NCBI RefSeq assembly: GCF_040712315.1
Contig: NC_134013.1
Location: forward strand, 10,823,001-10,887,000
Source: Castanea sativa
Taxonomy: Eukaryota > Streptophyta > Magnoliopsida > Fagales > Fagaceae
Length of the DNA stretch: 64,000 nt
Reading direction: 5' to 3'
Shown: one piece after another, positions 50,497 to 62,299 of the stretch
How positions within the stretch are numbered: the stretch's first letter is position 1
Layout of the letters: each line of letters starts with the position of its first letter
The notes under the pieces: model-generated
What the model was told of the DNA's origin: nothing
What the model saw: only the letters and a program-made list of their open reading frames with translations
Databases searched by the model: none
Translations under genes and position numbers: made by a program

Positions 50497-51067
50497 TTTG
50501 GGATATGTCACTGTGTTTGTGTGGAATTGTGGGTGCATTAGATATTTTGAAATGCAACCTATATGCGTGTAATAGATGATGGCATGTAGGAAAATGTCTA
50601 CTTTCTATTTGTTGAGGTAGCTGGTCATGGCAGTTGCTTTGTGACTTTTACCGTTTGATCTTGAATACCCATGTTCTTTAGTGGATGCCTTTTGTTTGAG
50701 ATATTGGTTTCAATTGGCCTTTTGACAAGAGTTCTAAAATAATCAGGTAAGAACCTAGGCTTGAATTTCCATGTGATTGTTCTTCTTTCATTTACCCCAT
50801 AATCATGTCTTTTTGTCAAATTCTTTTTTCATTGGACATGCATCACAATTTATTTTTATTCTTTTTGGGTTTCCGGGGGGTGGGGGGGGACTACCGGCTA
50901 GGCAATTTTCCATATGTAGTTGTATTTGTAGATGGTTAATTGTCCCATGATGAGATTTACTTCTATGAAGTACTTTTAAGGGTCTCTTTTTTTGTTTAAG
51001 TGATGAATTTATGATTGTTTTTCCTATTTGCAGCTTACAGCCACCTTTTAAAAAAGTATATATATAC

Positions 51068-51098
<31 letters not shown>

Positions 51099-54000
51099 AT
51101 AGAAAATTTAAGAATATGTATGTATGTGTATGAATGTTAAAGGTTGTAGAATCAGTGGATCTATTATTCCTTTAGTTCTGTAGCTGCAAAAGTTTAAATG
51201 TGTCCATGCTGATGCATTAGTATGGAGTGGTGCAACTTAACAGTGTATTCTTATTCCCTTCTAAAATTGTATTTTTCTTTCTTTTGAAAAGGGGACTTAC
51301 CCAAGACTTCAGTCGCTTCCAACATAGGAGGGCCAATACTCTATGATAATTTCTACATACTCACGGCTAGGGCATGCAAAAAACCAGACTGAAAGGTGAC
51401 TGAAGTCCTTGGTTGGCCAGCCATTTAGATGAATATGCCTTTCCACAGTGTCTGACCTACAATGCATCCTTTCTGGATATCAGTAGTTGTCCACAATTCT
51501 AGTAAGTCCAGCATGACTATCCAGAGGTTCAGGGTCAGATCAGAGGCTTTATAAACAGCTCTGGCATCAGATTCAATAAGATGAAAGATTTCCCAGTTAC
51601 TAAAAGATGATTATTCCTTTCTAATTAGAAAAGTTTTGCCACAATATTAGTGGCAATGCCAATGACTCAGAAAGAGCCCCAAATTTAATGGTTACCTGAG
51701 TTTTTAAGTGAATCCTGTCTCAGCATGTCTATGATTCATGGGAACATTCATCCTTACTTACCTGGTGGAAATGACCTAATGATGAATATACATTTCCTTG
51801 ATTACCCAGTGGAATTGACCCAATGGTCATATACATTTTCTTTATATCTTCTGTTGAGGAGTAGAGGATTTTGAAGTTGGTTTGGTTTAGCTCCTATGCT
51901 TGCCGAATGTTAAATTTGAACAATGGTGGAAGGAGTTTGGATATTTGGTCATTTGCTTTCCCAGTGGCAAAGGGACTGGAAATTATGGCAAATTAGACAC
52001 CATGAAATGTTACCTCCAGAAACTATGGGGATTTAATAGATATTTTATAAATCAGTTTCCTGGAGGTTGAGTAAAAAGATTGCCTATAGTTCCCTGGAAT
52101 GCTTAAGATCAAGCCGATCCCTAAAATGTCCAGTCCTGTAGTAGTCTCAAATTATAACTTTTTATTATTTTAAAAAACGTGGCCTTGCCCAGTTACTGTT
52201 GACATACAAACCGTTGTCTTGTTTTTGAGGAGGTTATTGTTCTGTTTCTTCCTCCTTCAGGGCTAAGTTCATGGGGTAAATGGAGTTTTGTTTCAAAACA
52301 AGTAGTTCATAACTGGTTATGGATAGCAATCAGTGTGCTATATTAGTCCATATAGTGACATCATGAATGGTTTTAGGTCAAATGTACTGGAATTGAGATA
52401 GGCAATAGTCCTCAGAACAATCTGTGTTAGACAGGGTCAAGATGCACGTGGTTTCAGATGAAGTGAAGTCAGTTTATGCATATATGGTTTTGGTAGAGCT
52501 GCTTTGAAATCTTTTCTTCCCCCTCTAGGTAGTCCTTGATTTATTTATTTATTTTTTGTTTCGCATGTATATATTCTTTTGGCTTTAAATTTGAAGTCAG
52601 ATATAAATTTGAAACAAGGTTAGGGAAATAGCGCTTCTGAAATTTCTGTACTGAAGTATGCTTACACTGTTATTTCACTGTGTGCCAAAGCTTTAGTTGC
52701 TTGACAGATTTAGTAAAATTTAATAAGGATTATGGATTTAATGATATCATTTGTTTAGTTGTATTATCCTATTTGTAATGATATTCTCCCTTAAACAGGT
52801 TAAGCTGTTCCTATCTGAACTCATTTTGTAAATGGACAGAATTTTTCTCCAGACTTTCAAAAGTTCCAATTAATCTTTAAAATAAAATTTCTAGGTGATT
52901 GTACAATTGCCAGGGACTGATCCCTGCTTTATATGGAAAAAGCAACTAATTTTCTCTTAATAGGGGAAATGTGCTCATTAATCTGTTTAACTAAACCTCT
53001 AACTACCCATGGGTCACATTTGTTTCCTTTACATAATTTAAGATGATTAAGAAAAGTGCTATTTGATCAATCAAACTATAGAATTGAAAACTTTCAATTA
53101 ACCTTCTGATAATCTCTTTTTTTTTTTTCTTTTTTTGATAAGTAACGTAAGAAATTTTATTTAAAAAAAAAAACCAACCAAGTACACTGGAAGTGTTCTC
53201 AAGTGGCACAAATCAAGAGCCTAGATTACAATGATCAATAAGATCGGAGATAGGAAAACAAGAATAAAAAGGCAAAACTACACTACAATCAAGGAGAGTA
53301 CGGAAAAAAGAAAGATTTAATGTCAAGAATAGACCGTTCATGATCCTCATAGCATCTAGCATTCTGCTCCCGCCATAAGCACCAAAACAAACAATGCGGC
53401 ACAAACCTCCATAAATCTATATATCGATGCCTACCAAACTTGCCCTGCCAAGAAGCTAGCAACCCACTAACTTTATATGGCATAACCTAATGAATACCAA
53501 ACAAACAAAAAACCATGGACTACAACTCATAAGCTATAGGGCAATGAAGGAGAAGGTGATCTACCGATTTCCCACACCTTTTACACATAAAGCACCACTC
53601 TATCACTGCAATATGCCTCTTCCAAAAATTATCTGTAGTTAAGATCTTACCTAAGGCAGCAGTCCAAGAAAAGAACATTACTCTAGGAGGAAACTTCGAC
53701 ACCATAACTAATACTAAGATTGATTCATCTTAGAATAATCTTTCAAAGTCTGTTATTGTTACTAAGATAACAAAAAAGATAAGTTTCTTTCATCTAATGG
53801 TATGTGATACACACCTACCTCAAATCCTTGCGTTCAAGCCTGAGCGCCCCCTCCTTACATTAAGTTTGGCTCAGGAATTTTGTCAAATGATGGGTTGGAT
53901 TCTCTTCACATGTGATGCCCTAAAAGTCCCAGCTAAATGTCATCCCTCCTTAAATCATGGAAAAAAAAACCACCTACAGTATTTAAAATGTGGTGGTGTG

Positions 54001-55133
54001 TGCATGTCAATCCTCTTAAGTCGAACACTTGCATTTTAATGGATGAATTGTGGCTCTCGTGAACCATGCCTTACCTAGGGTGTTGGACATGGTCAACTCC
54101 CAAAATCCAGACATAAGGACTTGGTTAGATATGCGTTATCTTTTTGAATTTATGTTATCAAACATGCATGTTTTTATATGTAGTGTTTGTTTGCATGCAA
54201 GAGGACAATAGGTAGTAAAATGGATTAGGAGAATAACGACCATGTATGGGCTGTGTTGTTAAAAATGCATAATACTCTCATTGCTCTGCATATGGATTCT
54301 TCTGCAAAATGTCTGGAACTGTTGTTGATGATCGTCATGTCCTTACATGTCTGTGATGTCAATCAAATCTAAGTATCCTACAAATAGTTGGTACTGTGCT
54401 TTTTAAATATTGCATTATGTGAGAGGTTTAGTCTGTGGATTGCATGTTTTTCATGCCTGTATCCTGGGTAAACTTCTATCTAGGTTAAAGAGGAAGGAAG
54501 GAGTTGGAAAAACAGAAAGGAGTTGTGTTTGAATTTATTGTCAATTATAATTATGTTCCACTTTTGGATGAAGAAAAATCTCTTACATCAAATGATTGCA
54601 ATCTTTTCATTTATCATATCTTCTAATGATTATAGAAAATATGTAATCCTCTACTAGATCTTATGATGATTATAGAAATTATGTAATCCTCTACAAGTCG
54701 CTCTTAGTATCTTTTGTGGATGTTAGAAATTAGAATCACCATTAACTGAAGGCAATGAGTTGTGCGGGGTGCTTATTGAATGGCAAAACCATAATCCCTT
54801 GAATAAGCAGAAAGTGCATACTACTATATTGGAGATATCTTGGTCTATATGCGGCTTTGTTGTTGTGGCTATGTGAATTCTGATTGGTGGTTCTGTGGCC
54901 TCTTGCATCTGCAGCATATGTATAGCTTTAGATAGCATAGGGTAGACCTTTGTTTTTGAGTGCATGATGTGTTTGTGGGTAAGTGAGAATTTGCATTTGG
55001 TAATTTGTGAGACTGGGTGCTGTTTCTGCTCACGGCTTGCATGAACTTTAAATTTAATAATTAATTATATGTTCTAATGCTACAAATGTGCCCTTTCTTT
55101 CAGCCAAGGAAAGCAGAAGAGAAGAAGCTGTGA
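47650..55133 (+). CDS. MRPL53: Mitochondrial ribosomal protein mL53, 2 exons with a 7.1-kb intron
   Basis: Exon 1 (47650-48006) encodes 119 residues and exon 2 (55104-55133) adds PRKAEEKKL, giving 128 residues in frame. The protein starts [20 protein letters not shown] and continues ...[15 protein letters not shown]...[20 protein letters not shown]. Alignment from memory with animal MRPL53 (VRVQF..., NLNC...DVLFGDG...) supports the L53/mL53 family of the mitochondrial large ribosomal subunit. The N-terminus is basic with hydrophobic residues and may serve as the targeting signal. The donor CACCAAG/gtgcgt and acceptor tttctttcag are strong. The intron holds the ZFC3H6-derived duplicate, a hAT MITE and a LINE fragment. 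From memory, Arabidopsis At5g39600 is the orthologue and neighbours the TLDc gene. Confidence 0.92.
48881..52851 (+). repeat. Duplicated segment, copy B (inside the mL53 intron)
   Basis: Matches copy A from 41587 to 44749, ending at 52818 after the ZFC3H6 acceptor and CTATCTGA of exon 2. It then jumps back to the sequence of 41570-41604 (52816-52851), sharing TGA at the join. The element therefore starts and ends with the same 19 bases, TGGACAGAATTTTTCTCCA. TCAAAAG occurs just outside both ends (48874-48880, 52857-52863). Small indels and a 652-bp MITE distinguish it from copy A. Confidence 0.9.
49812..50463. mobile_element. hAT-like MITE, 652 bp, inserted in copy B
   Basis: Termini CAGTGGCGGAGCTAG and CTAGCTCCGCCCCTG are inverted repeats. 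The flanks TATATACA and TATATATA give a 7-of-8 match for an 8-bp target duplication. Copy A at about 42452-42470 has the uninterrupted site. It contains G- and T-runs but no coding capacity. Confidence 0.85.
53117..53711 (-). mobile_element. LINE 3' fragment in the mL53 intron, opposite strand
   Basis: On the minus strand, frames read [20 protein letters not shown], then [20 protein letters not shown] (a zf-RVT domain with Cys/His ligands), then [20 protein letters not shown]. This is typical of the end of plant LINE reverse-transcriptase proteins. The frame shifts between pieces, so it is dead. T-rich DNA at 53117-53137 is the poly(A) end on this strand. Confidence 0.8.
53790..53960 (+). mobile_element. 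Possible tRNA-derived SINE fragment
   Basis: CATCTAATGGTATGTGATAC (A-box-like) and GCGTTCAAGCC (B-box-like) lie 30-40 bp apart, as in tRNA-derived SINEs. The end and target repeats are not clear. Confidence 0.4.
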
Positions 55134-56144
55134 ATGTATCTTATCTGATATACTTATAGCTTGGGATCATTATGGATGGCTGGGAAGTCAGATTTTGCTT
55201 CACAGAGCATTTCATTTTTGGAAAGAAAATGCCATGTCAGACATGATGTTGAACTATTCTTTTTGGTTTGTGCCGCTAGCATGTTTGTTCGGCTTCACCA
55301 TGGATGCATCAGATGAATCACTGTGATTTAATTGAATCCTCTCTTTATGAGTTGTGGAATGTGGATGTTTGGAAGTCTTTTTGCTCCTTTGATTCATCCT
55401 CTTATGGTCATAAAAGAAAGAGTTGTGTGCATAATAAGGGCACGGTATGGGTACATTAAAAGTTCTTACTTGAAAAATGCCTATACTAGATAACAAAGAA
55501 AAGCTAGTCCGCATTTCCCATGCACTAATTTGAATTTATACATTGACACAAGATAGCAAGGACCAATATTTTGCCTTTGGGTTGGCTTGCAATATTAAGC
55601 TGGTTCTCCCAATCAATGGTTGTTGTAATAAAATTGCTTTTTTAGATATTGTAATGTTTTTTAAAAAAATTTAAGCCTTGTTATTGTAATGTTAGTTTGC
55701 AAGTTCTTCATTTTTTAAAAATAAAATTGTTGGTTTTAGCAAAAAGAAAGAAAGAAAAATGCCAGCTTTAACATCTCTGAAAATATATAATCTCTTCCGT
55801 ATACGCTACTTTGGCATAGCCTTCCCAAGTATCTTTCCAGTTGAGTTGAGAGGAAGTTTACTTTATATTTAAACTCCCTAGTACCTTCTACTTTTGCACA
55901 AGTAAAATATTTCTTTACCAAAAGGAGTAAAATTATAGTACGCCGGCACTATATAGAAAAGTACAGATGTTACTGTATTTTTTCCCCCTGACTGTTTGGC
56001 GGTTGTTCCTGATGGTAGTGATAGTGTCTTTGAACGTGTTATATTGTTGTTGGTTTTCAAGTTCTAAATTAATTCTTACGAATAAGTTTTGCAGCTGGTA
56101 TCTTTCGAGAAATTATTCACTTCACCGGAGGACCATATTAATAA
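55134..56144. other. 3' flank of mL53, no other gene
   Basis: Probable 3' UTR, then AT-rich spacer. Open frames of 60-90 codons have no recognisable features. Confidence 0.5.
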
Positions 56145-56432
56145 TGTTTAGTGATCCTCCCACTCAAGAATATTGTGCCATGTGTGACAATTTGTTGAGT
56201 CAGATCCTAATTACTAACTCAATCATACATTTTTTTAAAATAAAAAATAAAAAATCCTTATAATTGGGATGGTGACTAGGGATTTGACTCAATAAATTGT
56301 CACACATGGTCACAATTTTATTGTGTGGAAAGACAACTAGGTATTATTGATGTGGTTCTCCCAGTAGAGTGAATGTCATTCATGACACAATAATATTGAG
56401 TGAGAGGACTACTAAGTATTGCTAAATGTGGT
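56145..56432. repeat. Imperfect foldback (about 290 bp)
   Basis: Outer arms TTTAGTGATCCTCCCACTCA and (reversed) TTAGTAGTCCTCTCACTCAA, and inner arms TGTGCCATGTGTGACAATTT (about 56175) and AATTGTCACACATGGTCACA (about 56294), are inverted repeats. This suggests a MITE or nested foldback. Target duplications are not clear. Confidence 0.55.
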
Positions 56433-56552
56433 AGTTGTCCTAAAATGGTGAATAATTTCTCAGTGTCTCATGCCAAATACAAGAAACTTGCATTGGAATT
56501 GATACAAGTTGATGGCCATAATGAATAAGAGTCCAAATATCAGTTTGCCTTA

Positions 56553-56972
56553 TGGCCTGTTTGGATGTTTAAAAAAGGAGGGGGAGTAGAGTAGAGGGAA
56601 GGGGAGTAATTCAATTACCTTGTTTGAGAGTTTTTTAAGGAAGGAGGGGGAGGGGTTTGGAGGGGTTTGAAGGGGTTTCAACTACTTCCAACCCCCTCAT
56701 TTTTAATTCCCCCAAATTGGAGAGATTTAGAGGGAGAGTAGAGCACATAAAATTATTGATAAAGTAAATTACCTAATTTACCCTTATTATATTTATAAAA
56801 TTACAATGTTAAAAACAAGGGGAATGGCTAATTACTCCCTTCCCCCCTTACTAATTATAAAAACATCCAAACAAGGTGGAGGGTAATTATTCTCCTCTAC
56901 TCTCCTCCCCACTACTCCCCTCCCCTCTACTCCCCTCTACTCTCCTCCTTCTCTAAACTCCCAAACAGGCCA
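56553..56972. mobile_element. Tourist-like (PIF/Harbinger) MITE, 420 bp
   Basis: Termini TGGCCTGTTTGGATGTTTAA and ...TTAAACTCCCAAACAGGCCA-type are inverse complements, flanked by TTA at 56550-56552 and TTA at 56973-56975. The interior is GGAGGGG/CCCCTCC-rich, with one arm complementary to the other. An approximately 85-bp relative (GGTCCATTTAGATGG ... CATCCAAACGGACC) follows at about 57009-57093. Confidence 0.8.
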
Positions 56973-56975
56973 TTA

Positions 56976-57631
56976 GGCAAATCTTTAAGCCTGGATTAAG
57001 ACCTATATTAATGGTCCATTTAGATGGAGGACCAACTCTACTCTACTCCCTTCCACTCCCCTTCCTTTCCCTTTTCATCCAAACGGACCCTTAACGAGGC
57101 CAATTCGAGTCCTATTTAGATTATCCGATATGAACTACCCTATGCAGATGAGCCCATCTTAATGGCATTTTTTTTCCTCTCGTAATAAAAGGCTGAAGGT
57201 GAAATCATGAGTTCAAAAACCGTGTGAACTTGCCAATATCATCTACCCTCTTTTACAAAGTGTACTACGTGGTTTCTTGGTTGTTATTGTTAGCCGTTTC
57301 TACTCTGTACCACGGAGCTACCTTGGTCTTCCAACATGATAAATAATAGCCATTTGTTTCCTAAAATTCTATTTAGCTGTACAAGGCCAATTGATATAAG
57401 CACAATGCAGCGCAGTTGCAGCAGTAGATTATGTATCGAGAAGATTGCTATATGTAGAAAAGCTTCAAATGTTTGGCCACTTTTATTCTTCTCTAGTTTT
57501 CTTTACAGCAACTTCCCAGCCTAACAAGACTCTCAAAGAGTCATTTGCATAATTTACACTTTCTAAATACTAATACACCTGAGCAGCAAAAGTATAATAT
57601 GGCACTTGTACTATCTTAAATCTATACAATC
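56976..57631. other. Spacer between the convergent mL53 and TLDc genes
   Basis: Holds a short MITE-like remnant (about 57009-57093) and the likely 3' UTR of the TLDc gene. No gene seen. Confidence 0.5.
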
Positions 57632-60600
57632 TTAACGATCTTCTCGCCGAACTGCGTTGGGATCAGAGATCATGTCCATCATCATCTTTTCGGGCGATTC
57701 ATCCCAACTTCCAAATGTTTTCAAGTCAACCTGCAAGAGGAGCGAATAAACATAAGATTTATGTCATCTATACCTAACTTTCAAATGCAAAATTCAAAAG
57801 CATACAAGATGCCTTAATCTGATCTAGGCAGGTTACCTTTCGTCTTTGCTCTGTGAAAAGCTCCTCTCTCTTCTTGTATGAACTCTGCACTTCCTTAGCT
57901 GCTTTCCCACCTAATCCCCAAACTTCAATTTCCGAAATCAAAGCTTCAACAGGTAGGAACCCCTGAAATACAGTTATTCACATTTGTAAATAAATAGTGA
58001 AGCTTTGACTGGGGTATAAGATGGTCTTGCTAATGCATAGATTGCATAGTATTGGAGACCACATTTCTTAGTGAATTCCAATGTAACCTTTATAATATGC
58101 ATGATGGATAATTTTAGTTTTATCTCATAAGTCAAGAAAGAAAATATCAGATCAGAGATCAAACTAATTACATCAAGTAGTCTATTTTCTTAAAACATAA
58201 ATTCGAGTTGAAATGGAGGGGAAAACAGTATTTAAGTCAGACATAGGGTAAATAATGTAGATGACATATGAAAAACTAAAACAGTATTACTAAAATGTGA
58301 CAAATAGTAGACAAAACTTAACAATTTTAGATCCAGAGCTTTTTCAGTGATAACTTAAAAACCAGCATTTGAATCCATTGAAATATTGGTCTCAAAACTC
58401 TCAAACCTTACAATTGTACCTGATCTGGGAAGAGGGCACCAGGTTGGTAAGTTTTGTCAGTGGCATGATGGCGAATAGTAACTCTGGCAAAATCTTCATC
58501 GACAAAGACTCTCTCATTTCCCATAGTTCCTCCAAATGCAATTCCGACAGGCTTATGCTGTCGTTCATATACTTTACCAGTAGGATGCAAGTGGCAATAC
58601 ACAAAGTTCTTTTCTTTCCCTGTCAATGATTACATATGTCATTGGACTTGCTCAATTTTTCTGGCAAAATACTAGAAAGGAAATATGGACCTATGTTATA
58701 TACCAGCAGACGGAAAGACATGGAAGACAGGACTTATAGCGTATAGACTTCCTGAGCTTCCATAGAACAGATCCTTATTTTCAAAACCGTTCTCTGTAAG
58801 TGCCCCAATGATCCATTTTTTAACATTGGTGCTACCCACATGAGCATCTTCTTTACTTGCAGACACCAACATTAGCAATGGACCTTTGTATCCTCCAATA
58901 TTAGACCAGAATCTATTTAAGCCTCTCCCATGAAGAGATGACCTACAAAGTCATAGAAAATAACAGCTAATCAAGCAATTCTACATATGCATTTGTGTCT
59001 AAAAAAGTATGAAGTAAGATATCCTAGTCAACTTAACAATTTTATCATCACCCATTTGAAATGAAGTTCAGAAAAGAAAACAATAAGATTATTTTCAAAC
59101 CACATGATGCCTGCATTCCATACATATAGGTTTCTAAAATAAAATAGATAATTTTCTGTGAAAGTTGTAGCCACAAAATGAAGAATGCATGAATATGATA
59201 TTGAAATATGCATCATAAACAATAAATGTTGTATCCAATGCAAAAGGCTTCTATTATGTGTGCTAAAGTATACTTGTATTTTGAAAAGGTAAGAAAAAGT
59301 GAGGTTCTAAAAAATTGTACATAAAAGCTAATAACTGTTAAACAAGCAATTCTATATGTGCATTCGTGTCTAAAAAAGTAGAAGTAAGAAATCCTAGTCA
59401 ATCTAACAATTTTGTCATCACCCATTTGAATTGACGTTCAGAAAAGAAAACAATAAGGTTATTTGCAAAACACACAATGCCTGCATTCCAAATATTAAGG
59501 TTTCAACAAAAGAATAGATGTGAAAGTTGTAGCCACAAAATGAAGAATGCATGAATATGATTTTGAAATATGCATCATGAACAATAAATGTTGTATCCAA
59601 TGCAAAAGGCTTCCATTATGTGGGGCATCATAAACAATAATGATCAAATTTTAAGAGGCCACTGCTAAAACTCTATTCTAAATTTAAACTTGGTTGTCAG
59701 CATAACTAGGCTGGTGGCTGTTTGTTGTTGCCAGCCACATATTCCTACGACAAGCAAAAAATAAAAAAGTGAAGTCCCGTAAGGATGAAACTAACAGAAA
59801 ATTTCATGTATCTATCAATTCCAATTTCAATTGGACAGAACTCTGCATATTTGAAAGAATCTGGAAGCTAAATGGTAGAAGACGTAACACCTCAGGCAAC
59901 AGTCAACTAATGAATTTTTAAAAGAAATTTAATTTCTCATATGGAACATCCACCCGTATTTAATGAATCTAAAGACCATCAACAGTGTCAAGCAGGAACC
60001 AGCACAAGATATAATAGAATATTTTAATCAATAAAAGATCAACGTTTAAGATGACAAACTGATAAAGAAGTTTTCCATCCATTCCATCACCATCGCTTGG
60101 AAAGCATAATTGCAAGATCTCTTCACTTATGGTACTTCTCAGTGTGAGGGAAATTGCCCATGCCCTTCCACAGGTTAAGAGATTAGAATTGCATGACTTA
60201 GTTGAGGACATATTTCCTAGCGATGAACTTGAAGATGTCGTTTCATCCTGAAAATAAACCATTGGTACAAAGATTCCTTTCAACCAAATGAAATATACAT
60301 ATTTTTCCATAATCATCATACTGAAGAAAGCTAGCTAATACAATGAATTTTTCCTTTAAAAAAATTGGTAATTGTGTAAACTGCTTGATTGAATTGACGT
60401 CTCATAACAAATTAAATATTGGGCAGTATTTATGAAGGTTGAAGAGGATTATTAAAAAGAATGAGAGTGACAGTCACAATATCATATAATATGTGAAAGC
60501 ATAAAGCTGTTACCCATTAGTTTAGCTACAAAGTTCACATTGTCCATGTACATGCATAGTGAGCAAATCATCACATAAGCAATGCTACTGCTGATAGATG

Positions 60601-62299
60601 CAAGACAATGTGATGATGAAATTTGGATGACATGGAATCATAAAGTTCAATAATTTTCAGATTCAAAGAAAGAAATTTAATACCTCTGAAGTGAGAACGT
60701 TTTGAAGTCTCGCATGGACAACTTGTGTTAAGCAATCTGGGAGGCTCGGCATTGTTTTAAAGGCCCATGTAAGAAACTTTGCCATGGGAAGTTCAACTTC
60801 CAAGGCTGAGACATCACAATCCCACGCATTCAAGTCACTGGCAGCTTCAGCACACGATGTGACTGCTGATAATACAAGATGACTAACATCCGGGAGACAA
60901 AGATTTTCTTTTCCTTTTGCTTTGAAATTTCTCGAAGTTCTATAATCCCATGACATAGTCCAACACATCCAAAGAAGCATAGTTACATCGTTGGCCAAAA
61001 GTGAACCGCTTATCTTACAATCAGCATCATCAGATTCAAACTCCAGCTTCAAAGGAAGACCTGCTTTTGTCACTGTTGCAGCATACAGTCTGAACAATGT
61101 ATTAAATGACATTGATGCTGACATTCTTCCACAGCACTTATTATAACCTCTCACAAACTCAACCCAATTTAGTCCCCCTTTTTGGGTAAAAAAAAGGAGG
61201 TCAACAATGGATGAACCTAGGTTTTCCAATAACACGGGAAATGAACCAGGCATCTTGGTGGGTGCTTCACATACTGGGCTTTTATAATTTATGTGGAAAT
61301 ATTGCTGTAACACGCAGATTTTATTTGTTAGAACGTAAAATTTACGTTTGAAATATAAAACAAGTACTAAATCTCACCTACTAATTAACACACACACACA
61401 TATTAACTAACAAAATGCACATCAGTACTTTGCACTAACCCAAATTATCTGCTTGGTTGCTGTGTGAAATATCATTTTGGCATTCATTGTTGATAATTAA
61501 TTACCGCTTGTCCAAAAGCTTAAGATGTTCAAAAATGGAGAATTTTATGTAATTTAAAATTTTTAAAATGGGATGTAGAGCGGAAACAGAATTCATTTTA
61601 AACCTTAAGTTGTAAGAAGAGGGTAAATTTAATGGGATTTTAACTTCGGAGGAAGAGTTCAAAGTTCAAACCCAGATCATTTGTTCTGATCCCCTGATAA
61701 ATTATCACTTGTCCCTATAACTTAAGCAATTTACAAATGATGAATTTAATCATTTAGCCATTATTCTACCACTCGAGTTAACATATACATATATACATAC
61801 ATACATACATATATACACACACACACACCATTCATTTAATCATTTAATCAATCAGATATTATTTACTATTTAATCCATAAACTCATCTTTTATGCTAATT
61901 TCAAACTACAAAAACTTGAATTTAAACAATTGTTTGATGACATGACTATTGATTATTTTGGCAATTTTGAAAATTTGCAAAGCATGAAATATATATATTA
62001 ATTGGGCTATCATGGTACGAATTATATTTTGCATAAAGAATTAATTATGATGATTAAGGCATTGAGTATGGAAATGAATTGAAAAAGTGGGGTTTCTGGT
62101 AATATAAAAAAAAAAAAAAGAAAAAAAAGAAATTGGGTGGTACCTGGAGAGCATTGAGAGGAAGTGCATTAGATTGAGGATCTACAAGCTTGGAAAAAAC
62201 TTTCTTCAGCATAGGAAGAGCTCCCGTAGAAGCTGCTATGGATTCCAACTCTCGTTGTTCACTCGATACCTTCTGCTCACTCGAACTCGATGCTCCCAT
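57632..62299 (-). CDS. TLDc-domain protein, 7 coding exons
   Basis: Exons, minus strand: 62144-62299, 60684-61304, 60060-60247, 58704-58942, 58420-58619, 57837-57962, 57632-57730. All phases fit; 542 residues. The TLDc domain spans roughly residues 285-470: TCGRAWAISLTLRSTISEEI, LYQSSLHGRGLNRFWSNIGG, WIIGALTENGFE...DLFYGS, then FVYCHLHPTGK, GIAFGGTMGNERVFVDEDFA and YQPGALFPD. The domain is found in oxidation-resistance (OXR1/NCOA7) and TBC1D24 proteins and binds V-ATPase in animals; plant roles are little known. The N-terminus MGASSSSEQK fits an N-myristoylation signal. Residues 53-259 (PGSFPVLLENLGSSIVDLLF, LNWVEFVRGYNKCCGRMSAS) form the usual helical region before TLDc. From memory, At5g39590 is a same-length orthologue described as nucleolar. 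It is convergent with mL53 and divergent from ATP synthase subunit e. Confidence 0.93.
58965..59625. repeat. Direct tandem duplication (about 290 bp units) in TLDc intron 3
   Basis: The block at about 58970-59262 (AAGCAATTCTACATATGCAT ... CAAAAGGCTTCTATTATGTG) recurs at about 59343-59624 (AAGCAATTCTATATGTGCAT ... CAAAAGGCTTCCATTATGTG) with scattered substitutions and small indels. It is wholly intronic, between exons 4 and 3. Confidence 0.9.
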
